DNA from: Mycobacterium colombiense
GTDB taxonomy: Bacteria > Actinomycetota > Actinomycetes > Mycobacteriales > Mycobacteriaceae
Assembly: GCF_001953985.1 (NCBI RefSeq)
Contig: NZ_MBEI01000053.1
Location: 124,001-188,000, forward strand
DNA length: 64,000 nt
Direction: 5' to 3'
Shown: positions 53,161-60,902 of the stretch, one piece after another
Numbering within the stretch: the stretch's first letter is position 1
How the letters are laid out: the number at the start of each line of letters is the position of its first letter
Translations under genes and position numbers: made by a program
Notes under the pieces: model-generated
Told to the model about the DNA's origin: nothing
The model's database searches: none
Seen by the model: the letters and a program-made list of their open reading frames with translations, nothing else

Positions 53161-54237
53161 TCAGCTCGCAATCGCGGCGATCGCGGCCGCGCTCTCCAAG
53201 TCGCCGAAGGCGACCGCGTATCGCTGGGCCAGGGCCGCAGCGACTTCGACGCGTTGCCAGAGTCCCCCGTCGGCGCTGGCCGTGCACAGCCACAACGTCA
53301 GCCCGTGTGCAACCGACGCGCGATAGCGCAACCAAACCTCTGCACGGGACGGCATCTCGTCGGCGGACAGGGCGAGCGCATCGCGGTATTCGTCGAGCAG
53401 GCTACGTTCGTGCTTGCGGCGATCATCAACCGTCAGGGCGCCCTGCAGGAAGTAGCCGAGGTCAAGTGACCAGTTTCCGCGGCGCGTCATCTGCCAGTCG
53501 AGGAACCCCACTTCGCCCTGTGGCGTGACGTACGTGTTGCCGATGTGGGGATCGCCGTGCAGCAACGTCTGCGGCGATGAGGTGAGCGTCCGGATGTAGG
53601 GCTTCCACACTGACTCGACGAGATGGTCGATGGTCAGATCCAGCACCTCGGCGGGAGTGTCGCGGTCGAGGAGTTCCAGGGCCGACGGCAGCGGAGCGTA
53701 TTGCAGGCCGTCGAAGGCCAGGAACGGTTCGAGCCAGACGAGATCCGGATGTCGCAGTACGCGCTCGCCCCAGTACCGGCCGTGCAGTCGGCCCAGGGCC
53801 CGCACCCCGGAGGCGGCGTGGTCGACGGTCAGCGGTCGGAGCGAATCACGCGGATCCGCCGCACGTGCGTTCAGATCCTCCATGACCATGATGAAGTCGT
53901 AGGCGTCTTCATCGATCACAGCGGTGTACACCGTCGGGTGTTCGAGGGGTAGGCGAACACCGGACATGAACAGTCGCGGCTCGTGGAACATCCCGCTGGT
54001 CATCCGGATCAGCTCTTTGTGAGCCGGATCGGCGGCCTTGACGAACACGGTGGCCGGACCGCTGCCGGTCGAATAGCTCAGCGCCAATCGGGCGCGCCGG
54101 TTGGTGCCGTCGTCGCAAAGCTCGACGGCCACCTCGTCGACGACGGCATCGGGGTGACGCTCCGCGAGGGCCGCCGACATCCAGGCCGGTGTGATGTCAT
54201 CCCAGCTCTGCGGCACCGACAGCGGCAGTGTGGTCAC
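53161..54237 (-). CDS. Aminoglycoside-phosphotransferase-fold (APH/EcKinase-like) protein
   Basis: This 358-residue protein kinase-like-fold phosphotransferase has the catalytic loop LLHGDPHIGNTYV (Asp and Asn), the metal-binding FLDWQMTRRGNWSLDLGYF and the N-lobe strand TVFVKAADP with the ATP-binding Lys. The FIMVMEDLNARAADP hinge is typical of the group. Many actinobacterial members are uncharacterised kinases near lipid or steroid genes, so antibiotic phosphorylation should not be assumed. Start GTG at 54237. It is divergent from a TetR gene across a promoter holding a 31-base perfect inverted repeat. Confidence 0.87.
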   Translation of the reverse strand: MTTLPLSVPQSWDDITPAWMSAALAERHPDAVVDEVAVELCDDGTNRRARLALSYSTGSGPATVFVKAADPAHKELIRMTSGMFHEPRLFMSGVRLPLEHPTVYTAVIDEDAYDFIMVMEDLNARAADPRDSLRPLTVDHAASGVRALGRLHGRYWGERVLRHPDLVWLEPFLAFDGLQYAPLPSALELLDRDTPAEVLDLTIDHLVESVWKPYIRTLTSSPQTLLHGDPHIGNTYVTPQGEVGFLDWQMTRRGNWSLDLGYFLQGALTVDDRRKHERSLLDEYRDALALSADEMPSRAEVWLRYRASVAHGLTLWLCTASADGGLWQRVEVAAALAQRYAVAFGDLESAAAIAAIAS

Positions 54238-54270
54238 CGGGATCCTCTCGCCGTGGATGGCCGTGGTGGG

Positions 54271-54301
54271 CCAGTAACGACACGGACCGTGTCGTTACTG
54301 G
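54271..54301. promoter_or_regulatory. 31-bp perfect inverted repeat, TetR operator
   Basis: Two 15-base arms (CCAGTAACGACACGG at 54271-54285 and its exact complement at 54287-54301) flank a single A. It is centred between the kinase-fold gene (minus) and the TetR gene (plus), and is the longest perfect palindrome I noticed in the window. It is almost certainly the binding site of that TetR. Confidence 0.8.
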
Positions 54302-54367
54302 CTGGAGGCGAAGTTACCGCATGCGGCACACCCTTTGGAAGGGCTTGCCCTGATCTAAGCTCGCCCC

Positions 54368-54961
54368 ATGCCTCAGATGAGGGGCGGCAGGCCGCGCGAC
54401 ATGCAGCTTGACGATGTGATTCTGGTGGCCACCCGGGATCTCTTGGCAGCGGGCAGCTATGCCGAGTTGTCGATGGAAAAGGTGGCCGCCCGCGCCAAAG
54501 TGGGGAAGAAGACGTTGTACCGGCGGTGGCCGTCGAAAGCCCCACTCGTCGCAGATGCCGTCCTGGACGCCTACGGCCGAGGCGGCTCGTTCGAGGTCCC
54601 CGACACCGGTGACCTTCGGGCCGATCTGCGCTCCTGGCTCGTCGAGCACGCCGAATTCATAGCCGACCCGGCGAGCGCAGCACTCATACGCGCGTTGATC
54701 GCCGCTGCGGCCGCAAGCGCGTTGGACAACGAGGCGCTCTACCAACAACTCAGCATCCCCCAGCACGCCGGGCTGTTGGACCGCCTGCGCCGGGCCGCCA
54801 GCGACGGCCACTTGCAGGCCGACGCGGACCTCGATTCGGTCGCGAACGCGCTGATCGGCACCCTGCTGCTGCGGGTGCTGACCGGCATACCGGCGGGTGG
54901 GCCGCCCGCGACCGAGTTCGACGGACTCCTCGACGCGCTTCTCGACGGCACCGCGCGTTGA
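54368..54961 (+). CDS. TetR-family regulator
   Basis: This 197-residue TetR protein starts MPQMRGGRPRDMQLDDVILV and shows the helix-turn-helix LAAGSYAELSMEKVAARAKV, GKKTLYRRWPSKAPLV, with the C-terminal TetR_C-type domain. It is divergent from the APH-fold gene and shares the 31-base inverted repeat with it. The serine hydrolase gene follows 53 bases downstream and may be co-transcribed. Confidence 0.92.
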   Translation: MPQMRGGRPRDMQLDDVILVATRDLLAAGSYAELSMEKVAARAKVGKKTLYRRWPSKAPLVADAVLDAYGRGGSFEVPDTGDLRADLRSWLVEHAEFIADPASAALIRALIAAAAASALDNEALYQQLSIPQHAGLLDRLRRAASDGHLQADADLDSVANALIGTLLLRVLTGIPAGGPPATEFDGLLDALLDGTAR

Positions 54962-55014
54962 GCTGCGAAGCCAGGGCCAGGGGTGAATCGGCTCAGGCTG
55001 ATAGCTTCAAGCTC

Positions 55015-56313
55015 GTGAACGCTCGAGGCGTCGCGACGGTGACGCCGTCGACTCTGCTGGTAACCGACGCTGGCTTGCCGCGCGGTGTGTCCGGTGCTGC
55101 CGACCCGCGTTTCGCGCGCGCCATCAAAGTGTTCTCCCAGTTGTTTCCCGGGCGCCGGTTCGGCGGGGGAGCGCTGAGCGTCTACGTCGACGGGGTTGCC
55201 GTCGTGGACGTCTGGACCGGGTGGTCGGACCGGGCCGGCACCCAGCGCTGGGGCGCGGACACCGGCGCCATGGTGTTCTCGGCGACCAAGGGCGTCGCGT
55301 CGACCGTGATTCACCGGCTCGCCGACCGCGGCCTGCTGTCCTACGACGCGCCCGTCGCCGAATACTGGCCGGAGTTCGCCGCCAACGGGAAGGCCGAGAT
55401 CACGGTCCGCGACGTCCTGCGGCACCGTTCCGGGTTGTCACACCTGCGCGGCGTCACCAAGACAGACTTGATGGACCACCTGCTGATGGAGGAGCGCCTG
55501 GCGGCGGCGCCGGTCGATCACCTGCGCGGCGTGCAGGCCTACCACGCGCTCACCTACGGATGGCTGCTCTCCGGTCTGGCCAGGGCGGTGACCGGCAAAG
55601 GCATGCGCGAGCTGATCCGCCAGGAGGTGGCCCGTCCGCTCAATACCGACGGGCTGCATCTGGGCCGCCCACCGGAAGGCTCGCCGACCACTGCGGCCGA
55701 AATCCTGATACCGCAGGGCCGGCTGCGCGCACCGGTGATCAACTTCATCGCACCGCGGGTGGCCGGTCTGCCGTTCTCCGGTGCGCTGGGCGCGATGTAC
55801 TTCCCCGGCGTCATCTCCCTGATCAAGGGCGACACCCCGTTTTTGGACGGCGAGGTGCCCGCCGCCAACGGCGTGGTGACGGCGCGGGCGCTGGCCAAGA
55901 TGTTCGGCGTGCTGGCCAACGACGGCCGCATCGACGGGAAGACGTTCGTGTCCGAGGACCTGGCGCACGGGCTGGCCGGGCAGGCGCGCCGCAGGTGGCC
56001 GGACGCGAACATGGTCGTGCCCATGCCTTTTCACCTGGGCTACCACGAGTCGCCGGTTCCCGGTTTGCTGCGCGGCTTCGGTCACGTCGGGCTGGGCGGG
56101 ACGCTCGGCTGGGCCGACCCCGAGGCCGGCAGCTCCTTCGGCTTCGTCCACAACCGGCTGCTGACCCCGCTGCTGTTCGACATGGGATCCTTTGCGGGCC
56201 TTGCCCGTCCGCTGCGCAATGCCATCGAGTCGGTCCGCGACCAGGGGCCGATCGCGGTGCCGGCGCTGGGTGCCCGCTACGCCAAACCCGCTCGGCGACG
56301 GGCCGCCCTATAA
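55015..56313 (+). CDS. Serine hydrolase (class C beta-lactamase-fold esterase)
   Basis: This 432-residue protein of the beta-lactamase/EstB type has the nucleophile motif Ser89-Ala-Thr-Lys92 (VFSATKGVAS) and a Tyr in HALTYGWLLSG (about residue 181) for the second motif. It lacks a signal peptide and is like the cytosolic mycobacterial LipD/LipE/LipL esterases rather than a true beta-lactamase. GTG at 55015 is the preferred start; the frame is open back to a TTG at 54958 overlapping the TetR gene. The last six bases overlap the convergent cutinase gene. Confidence 0.88.
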   Translation: MNARGVATVTPSTLLVTDAGLPRGVSGAADPRFARAIKVFSQLFPGRRFGGGALSVYVDGVAVVDVWTGWSDRAGTQRWGADTGAMVFSATKGVASTVIHRLADRGLLSYDAPVAEYWPEFAANGKAEITVRDVLRHRSGLSHLRGVTKTDLMDHLLMEERLAAAPVDHLRGVQAYHALTYGWLLSGLARAVTGKGMRELIRQEVARPLNTDGLHLGRPPEGSPTTAAEILIPQGRLRAPVINFIAPRVAGLPFSGALGAMYFPGVISLIKGDTPFLDGEVPAANGVVTARALAKMFGVLANDGRIDGKTFVSEDLAHGLAGQARRRWPDANMVVPMPFHLGYHESPVPGLLRGFGHVGLGGTLGWADPEAGSSFGFVHNRLLTPLLFDMGSFAGLARPLRNAIESVRDQGPIAVPALGARYAKPARRRAAL

Positions 56314-56949
56314 CCGTCCCGCGACCAAGGTGGCGGCCTCGGCCGTCATCCCGGATGGGACGTACGAGCCGTGCGCCATGAGGCTGCCGCCAGCGGCGGA
56401 GCATACGGGATCGCCGTCGGCACACATGTCAATGGTCTTGGCGGCATACGGCGGGCCGATCGACGAAAAGACGACGCCGGTGAAATTGCCTGCGCGCTCG
56501 CTGGTGGGATTACCGAAGATGGCGATCGCCGCCACGTGATCAACGGCCTGGGGCGGCAGGGCCCTGGTCGCCAGATCCATCACGCCCGCCCCTTGGGAGA
56601 AGCCGCCGAGCACCAGCCGCGTGTCGGGGCAGCGCCCGATCATGTCATTGACGTGAGCGACCACATCGTCGGCGCCGGTTAGCGCGCTCGACGCGAAATC
56701 CCCTGTCGCCGGGTAATTTACGGGATAGACGCCCATCGAACGCCCGATGATCTGCGATCCGAGCGAGTCGACGAAGGCCTGACCCACCTCGCCGAGGCCA
56801 ACGTCCTGGCCGGTGCCGCGGGCGAACACCACCTCGACGTCCGGGCACGGATCGGCATGCGCCGCAGTGCTATCGAGGGGCCCGCTCAAGGTCCCCGATG
56901 TCGTCGCGGCCGCAACGCTGAGGATGCGAATGATGCAGCGCGCACTCAC
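56308..56949 (-). CDS. Secreted cutinase-like esterase (CULP)
   Basis: This 213-residue protein has a signal peptide ending in AAHADP and the cutinase core: CPDVEVVFARGTGQDVG, Ser in GGFSQGAGVMD, Asp in CADGDPVC and His in MAHGSYVPSG. It resembles the cutinase at 52028 and is probably exported. Start GTG at 56949 overlaps the stop of the upstream DapB-like reductase by four bases, an odd pairing of a cytosolic and a secreted enzyme in one transcript. Confidence 0.92.
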   Translation of the reverse strand: MSARCIIRILSVAAATTSGTLSGPLDSTAAHADPCPDVEVVFARGTGQDVGLGEVGQAFVDSLGSQIIGRSMGVYPVNYPATGDFASSALTGADDVVAHVNDMIGRCPDTRLVLGGFSQGAGVMDLATRALPPQAVDHVAAIAIFGNPTSERAGNFTGVVFSSIGPPYAAKTIDMCADGDPVCSAAGGSLMAHGSYVPSGMTAEAATLVAGRL

Positions 56950-58013
56950 CGATCAATGCTGACATACGCGTTGCCGCGCGGCAGTGTCAGCGGAAGATCG
57001 GCGTACGTGGCGATGCCCGGCGCCGCGGCCACGACGGCGGCGATCCCGTTGATGGCGGGCACCGCCGTCATGATGTGACCGAGGTCCATGAATTCCTCGA
57101 GCGTCGTGGCCTCGAAGTACGGCGGCGGCAGGAAGCCGACCTTGGTGGTGACCGTCGGCTGCCCGTCGACCTGGATGACCCAGCCGTCCTGCTCGATCTG
57201 CCAATCGGGTTCGAGCGTCTGCCCCTTTTTCCACCGCACGTTGAGGTCGATCAGGACTTTGCCGTTGACGATGCCCTGCCAGCTGATGTAGGTGCCCGCG
57301 ACGTGCCCCGCCGGGATGGTCCAGGACGCCATGACGAGATCCTCGGTGGTCTGGGCGAACTCGGCGACGCACTTCACCTCGTCGAGCTCGACCCCCAGCG
57401 CGTCGCCCACCAGCCGGACGGCCTCGCCGAAAATCGCCGTGCCCTTCGCGGCCATCGCCGGCAGGTCGGGGTGGTCGATCGGCTGGCCGAAGCCGACCGG
57501 CTTCTCGGTCTCCGGGGAGTCATAGAACGTGGTGTCGGCGGCCTCGTTGACGGTGACCTTGTCGATCCGGTTGCACACCATGGCCGACACGATGGCCAGC
57601 AGTTCGGCGAAGCCCGGGCTGACGCCGGACCCGAAGATCGTGGAGCCGCCCTTCTCGCAGGCCTCCAGGATCCGGTCGCGGCCCTCGCCCAGGTTGTGTC
57701 CGGTGATGAACGACGCGGTGGTCACCACGTTGACGCCCGCGGACAGGATGCGGACCAGTTCGTCGACGTTGATCCACATCGGGTTGTAGACCACGCAGTC
57801 CGGCTTCAGCGCCAGCAGCTCGTCGATGTCGTTGGTCGCCTTGATGCCGAGCGGCGGGAGCCCGACGAGTTCGCCGGCGTCGCGCCCGGCCTTCTCCGGC
57901 GACCAGGCATAGCAGCCCACCAGTTCGAGGGTGGGGTTGGTGACGATCGATTTCAGTGAGCTCTTGCCGACGTTTCCGGTGTTCCACTGAACGACGCGAT
58001 AGGTGTTTGGCAC
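56946..58013 (-). CDS. DapB-like NAD(P)H-dependent reductase / amine-dehydrogenase-family protein
   Basis: This 355-residue paralogue of the protein at 25180-26265 has the Rossmann start RVVQWNTGNVGKSSLKSIV, the loop NVVTTASFITGHNLGEG, the substrate-side segment TIFGSGVSPGFAELLAIVSA and the tail VPAINGIAAVVAAAPGIATY. The family includes 2,4-diaminopentanoate and native amine dehydrogenases, but this member is unassigned. Start GTG at 58013. It is followed directly by the cutinase gene. Confidence 0.83.
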   Translation of the reverse strand: MPNTYRVVQWNTGNVGKSSLKSIVTNPTLELVGCYAWSPEKAGRDAGELVGLPPLGIKATNDIDELLALKPDCVVYNPMWINVDELVRILSAGVNVVTTASFITGHNLGEGRDRILEACEKGGSTIFGSGVSPGFAELLAIVSAMVCNRIDKVTVNEAADTTFYDSPETEKPVGFGQPIDHPDLPAMAAKGTAIFGEAVRLVGDALGVELDEVKCVAEFAQTTEDLVMASWTIPAGHVAGTYISWQGIVNGKVLIDLNVRWKKGQTLEPDWQIEQDGWVIQVDGQPTVTTKVGFLPPPYFEATTLEEFMDLGHIMTAVPAINGIAAVVAAAPGIATYADLPLTLPRGNAYVSIDR

Positions 58014-58051
58014 TCGCTCAGCATAGGGAATGACCGGGGTTCTTAGTAGGC

Positions 58052-59191
58052 CTAATAGGCAGATTCTGAGGCCAATATTTCGGCGAGGAAGGCGTCGCGC
58101 GGCGGTAGGTCCAGCCGGGCCCGCACCCACCCTCGCACGCGTTCCCTGGTCTCGGCGGATTCGGGCGTTTCGGCGCCCACGACCACCGACGTCGCAGACC
58201 AGTCGTGGTCCCACGCCGCCGACTCGGTGAGGGCGCGCCCTTGGCCGTCCTCGAGCGGAAGGGTCGCGCGCCCGGCCGCGTCCAGGGTGCCAGTGCCGTC
58301 GATGGCCGCCGAACGCAGCCGCACCGCGATGCCGGTGGCCGGGTCCGGGCCGATGACGGCCGCCTGCACCGCGGCGACGGCCGTCGCCCCGGCGGTCTCG
58401 ATGCTCCAGCCGACGGTGTTCTCGCCGGCATCGAAGATCGCGGGCGGAACCCCGCTCCAGGCGACGGACGCGACGCCCCGGGCTATCGCGCCCGCACCGC
58501 GCGGACCCGAGCCCGCGCCGGCGGCCAGCGCGTAGTCGTCGCGGCGATCGCTCGGCAACGTCACGATCAAGCTCGAATCATCCACGGCCGCAATCAGTTC
58601 GGACCAGTCGTCGTCGTCCGTGCCGATCTCGTCGGCGAGTCCGGCGCCCGCCCGGACCAGGTCGACAACCCGCGAATCAGCGCTGCGGACATGGCTTATC
58701 AGCGCGGCGGCGTGCGGCGCCAGCAGCTGCGTCATGTCGGAATCCAGCGTGTCGTCGGGGAAGAAGCTCTGCGCCCCGGCGGTCAGCAACGCGACCTCGA
58801 CGTCGAGCAGCGCTCGGTCCAGGCCGGCGATACCGTCCTGTCTGCTGGCCGGCCACCATCGGCGCAGCCAGTGCCCGGTGGCCAGCCTGCGCAGCGGGGC
58901 GACCGAGCCCGGCACCAGCTCGACGCCGGTGAGCTCGATGCTGTGCGGCCGGCCGGCCGCCCCGTCCACGGCCGACACCACGGCGACATGTCCGGCCTCG
59001 CCGAGGATCCGCCACAACCAGTCCGCGCGCGACACATCGGTGAACGTGATGTGCGGCGCCGCATCGTCGGGATCGTCGAGTGTCCAGGACAGCACCGCGC
59101 CGCTGACTTCCAGCAGCACGACCAGTGGCGTCGCGGCCGCGGTGTCGTCGGGGCCGGTGCTCCAAAGCCCGGAATCGGCAACCAGTCTCAC
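58052..59191 (-). CDS. Uncharacterised protein of the CHAT-module region
   Basis: This 379-residue acidic protein has no domain that I recognise. Visible features are an N-terminal beta-rich part (TPLVVLLEVSGAVLSWTLDD), an acidic segment GTDDDDWSELI about two-thirds along, an Ala/Gly-rich middle and a C-terminal helix ERVRGWVRARLDLPPRD. Start GTG at 59191 overlaps the stop of the 442-residue gene by four bases (GTGA), so the two are coupled. It is the last gene of the unit. Function unknown. Confidence 0.75.
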   Translation of the reverse strand: MRLVADSGLWSTGPDDTAAATPLVVLLEVSGAVLSWTLDDPDDAAPHITFTDVSRADWLWRILGEAGHVAVVSAVDGAAGRPHSIELTGVELVPGSVAPLRRLATGHWLRRWWPASRQDGIAGLDRALLDVEVALLTAGAQSFFPDDTLDSDMTQLLAPHAAALISHVRSADSRVVDLVRAGAGLADEIGTDDDDWSELIAAVDDSSLIVTLPSDRRDDYALAAGAGSGPRGAGAIARGVASVAWSGVPPAIFDAGENTVGWSIETAGATAVAAVQAAVIGPDPATGIAVRLRSAAIDGTGTLDAAGRATLPLEDGQGRALTESAAWDHDWSATSVVVGAETPESAETRERVRGWVRARLDLPPRDAFLAEILASESAY

Positions 59192-60516
59192 CCTGCCACC
59201 TGCAATTCCAGCATCGCTTTGATCCGTTGCCGGTGGTCGAGGCTCACCGACCGGGCCACACCGTCGAGCAGCGCGCGCACGTCGTCGACGTCGGCACAGG
59301 GTTCCTGCCAGACATCGCGCCCGTGCAGCCGGGCCCACAGCCGGCTCAGGTAGGGCTGCGCGTAGGCGGCCAGGTCGTCGACCACCTGCCGTTGGCGAGG
59401 ATGAATCGGCCCGTTCTCGGCCAGGTAACGCCGGGCGTGCAACACATATGCTTCCTTGCGAAGCCGCGCCTGGATCTGGGTGGCCAAGTCGTAGCGGCAG
59501 GAGGCGGACGGATCCAGCGGAGCCAGCTGGACCGCGACCTCGATGCCGGCCACCAGCGTGGCTTGTTTGTCTTCGGCCAACAGTCCCCACGGCGCGCAGG
59601 CCCGGTCGACTTCTTCCTCGCAGAGCAAAGGGATTTCGGGCAACGCGTCGCGATCCAGGGCACGCCGCAGGGTGGCGCGCACCCGGTCCACCACGCTGCG
59701 ATCCAGCGGTCGGTCGCCGTCCGGGCTCTGTGAGATCGCCGGGGGGCGTTGCGGGGCAATCGAACTCAATCCCAACTCGACGAGCGACCATGGCAGCCGG
59801 GCGGTGTCGGTGCGGGCCAGCGCGCCCAGGTTGTACGGGGTGGGGCCGGTGATCATCGCCGTCCAGACCCGCTGACGGGCCGCGGCGGCGCCGTGGCTGC
59901 CGGCCGCGCCCAAGACGGTGCCGAGCTCTGCCCGCAACGGATCGATGGCGGCCTCTCCCGCGCGCACGTCGCGCCAACTGCGCTCCAGCTGCTTGGCCAG
60001 CGTGGCAACGACATCGGGGTCCGCGACGTATCGATGCAGCACCTCTATCGCGGTGCGATCGCGATCCCGGTGGATCTCGCCGAGCACCGTCGCGGCCGTC
60101 TCGTAATCCTGCGGCGTCGGTGGACCTTTGGTGACGGCGAGTTCGAAGCACACCGGAAAGTACAGTTCCTGCGCGTTCCCGGTGCGAATCCGCTGCCGGC
60201 GTCGCTCCAGTTTCAGAGCGTCGAACCAGGCTGCCGCCGCGCGCAATTCGGAACCGCTACCGACGATGAGGTCATGCATCGCCGTGGCCGTCTCGGGCGC
60301 CACGACCGGGGCCGAATACGCGGGGTTGGACCGCAGGCGCAGCACCAACGGGTCGATGATGCGTTTGACGGTGCGGCTCAGCGGGCCGCCATCGTCACCG
60401 CTGAGCACCTCCACGCCCGGACCGATGGCCCGCCACGCCGCCTCGATCACCAGCCGCCGCGGATGGCCCGACGTCTCGCCTTCCACGGCGGTCGCTACCT
60501 GGGGGTCGGCGCTCAT
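59188..60516 (-). CDS. Uncharacterised protein of the CHAT-module region
   Basis: This 442-residue mainly helical protein has no recognised domain. It has an Arg-rich segment (LKLERRRQRIRTGNAQELYF), a central helical part with DRDRTAIEVLHRYVADPDVVATL and the C-terminal YLSRLWARLHGRDVW. ATG at 60516 (MSADPQVATAV) is chosen because the longer frame runs into the promoter. The divergent promoter upstream holds a palindrome (60536-60548). It forms a coupled pair with the 379-residue gene. Conservation with the CHAT gene would be needed to confirm a joint function. Confidence 0.75.
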   Translation of the reverse strand: MSADPQVATAVEGETSGHPRRLVIEAAWRAIGPGVEVLSGDDGGPLSRTVKRIIDPLVLRLRSNPAYSAPVVAPETATAMHDLIVGSGSELRAAAAWFDALKLERRRQRIRTGNAQELYFPVCFELAVTKGPPTPQDYETAATVLGEIHRDRDRTAIEVLHRYVADPDVVATLAKQLERSWRDVRAGEAAIDPLRAELGTVLGAAGSHGAAAARQRVWTAMITGPTPYNLGALARTDTARLPWSLVELGLSSIAPQRPPAISQSPDGDRPLDRSVVDRVRATLRRALDRDALPEIPLLCEEEVDRACAPWGLLAEDKQATLVAGIEVAVQLAPLDPSASCRYDLATQIQARLRKEAYVLHARRYLAENGPIHPRQRQVVDDLAAYAQPYLSRLWARLHGRDVWQEPCADVDDVRALLDGVARSVSLDHRQRIKAMLELQVAG

Positions 60517-60535
60517 CTGCACAGAATAGGGCCAT

Positions 60536-60548
60536 CGCAAAGTTTGCG
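60536..60548. promoter_or_regulatory. Palindrome CGCAAA-G-TTTGCG
   Basis: Perfect 6-base arms around one base in the 83-base divergent region between the 442-residue gene (minus) and the 99-residue gene (plus). The form resembles RamB/PrpR-type AAAGTTTGC elements; the cognate regulator is not known. Confidence 0.45.
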
Positions 60549-60599
60549 GCAGCAATAAAGTTGGGTTCGGTAGCCGGTGCGCGGCGCGACGCTGATCGG

Positions 60600-60899
60600 A
60601 TGAACAAGCTATTGCTGCTGGCCGATTGGGTCGGGTCGCGCCGCCGCCGGGACGCCGGGAACCGCACCGTCGGGGTCGGCACCGTGCGCAAGGTCAAGCG
60701 TCAGGTCTTCATCGAGGTGGTGGCCGTCTCGGGGGAGACGTTCATCGGCAAGCTGGCGCGATGCGAGGGGGGCCTGGATTTGTCCGTGCTGCGGCCGGGC
60801 CTGGTCGTGCTGGTGGCCTTCGATCCGACCGCCCGCGAGGAACTTTCGCTGCCCGACGATGTGCTGGCCGTGCACGCGGCCTGGGTGGCATCGCTGTGA
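60600..60899 (+). CDS. Small conserved-looking protein inside the CHAT module
   Basis: This 99-residue protein lies on the opposite strand to all its neighbours, in the only gap between them. It reads MNKLLLLADWVGSRRRRD, then a beta-rich domain (VGVGTVRKVKRQVFIEVVAV, SVLRPGLVVLVAFDPTAREEL). It may be a small beta-barrel domain. It ends three bases before the CHAT gene stop (convergent) and is divergent from the 442-residue gene. ATG at 60600 is used; no ribosome site is obvious. Function unknown. Confidence 0.65.
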   Translation: MNKLLLLADWVGSRRRRDAGNRTVGVGTVRKVKRQVFIEVVAVSGETFIGKLARCEGGLDLSVLRPGLVVLVAFDPTAREELSLPDDVLAVHAAWVASL

Positions 60900-60902
60900 G
60901 CG

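Noticed and set aside
53161..54237. Aminoglycoside resistance gene
   Set aside because: Only the general kinase fold is shared; there is no specific similarity to known resistance enzymes and no resistance context.
52034..54316. 17-base identical string TGGCTGGAGGCGAAGTT at about 52034 and 54298
   Set aside because: It is the antisense of the cutinase C-terminus at one place and intergenic at the other; no longer similarity flanks it, so chance in GC-rich DNA is sufficient.
55015..56313. Beta-lactam resistance enzyme
   Set aside because: The SxxK protein lacks a signal peptide and fits the mycobacterial esterase group with a beta-lactamase fold.
59192..60151. N-terminal extension of the 379-residue gene across the 442-residue gene
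   Set aside because: The extended part is Arg/Pro-rich frame-shadow sequence; the GTG at 59191 with a four-base overlap is the credible start.
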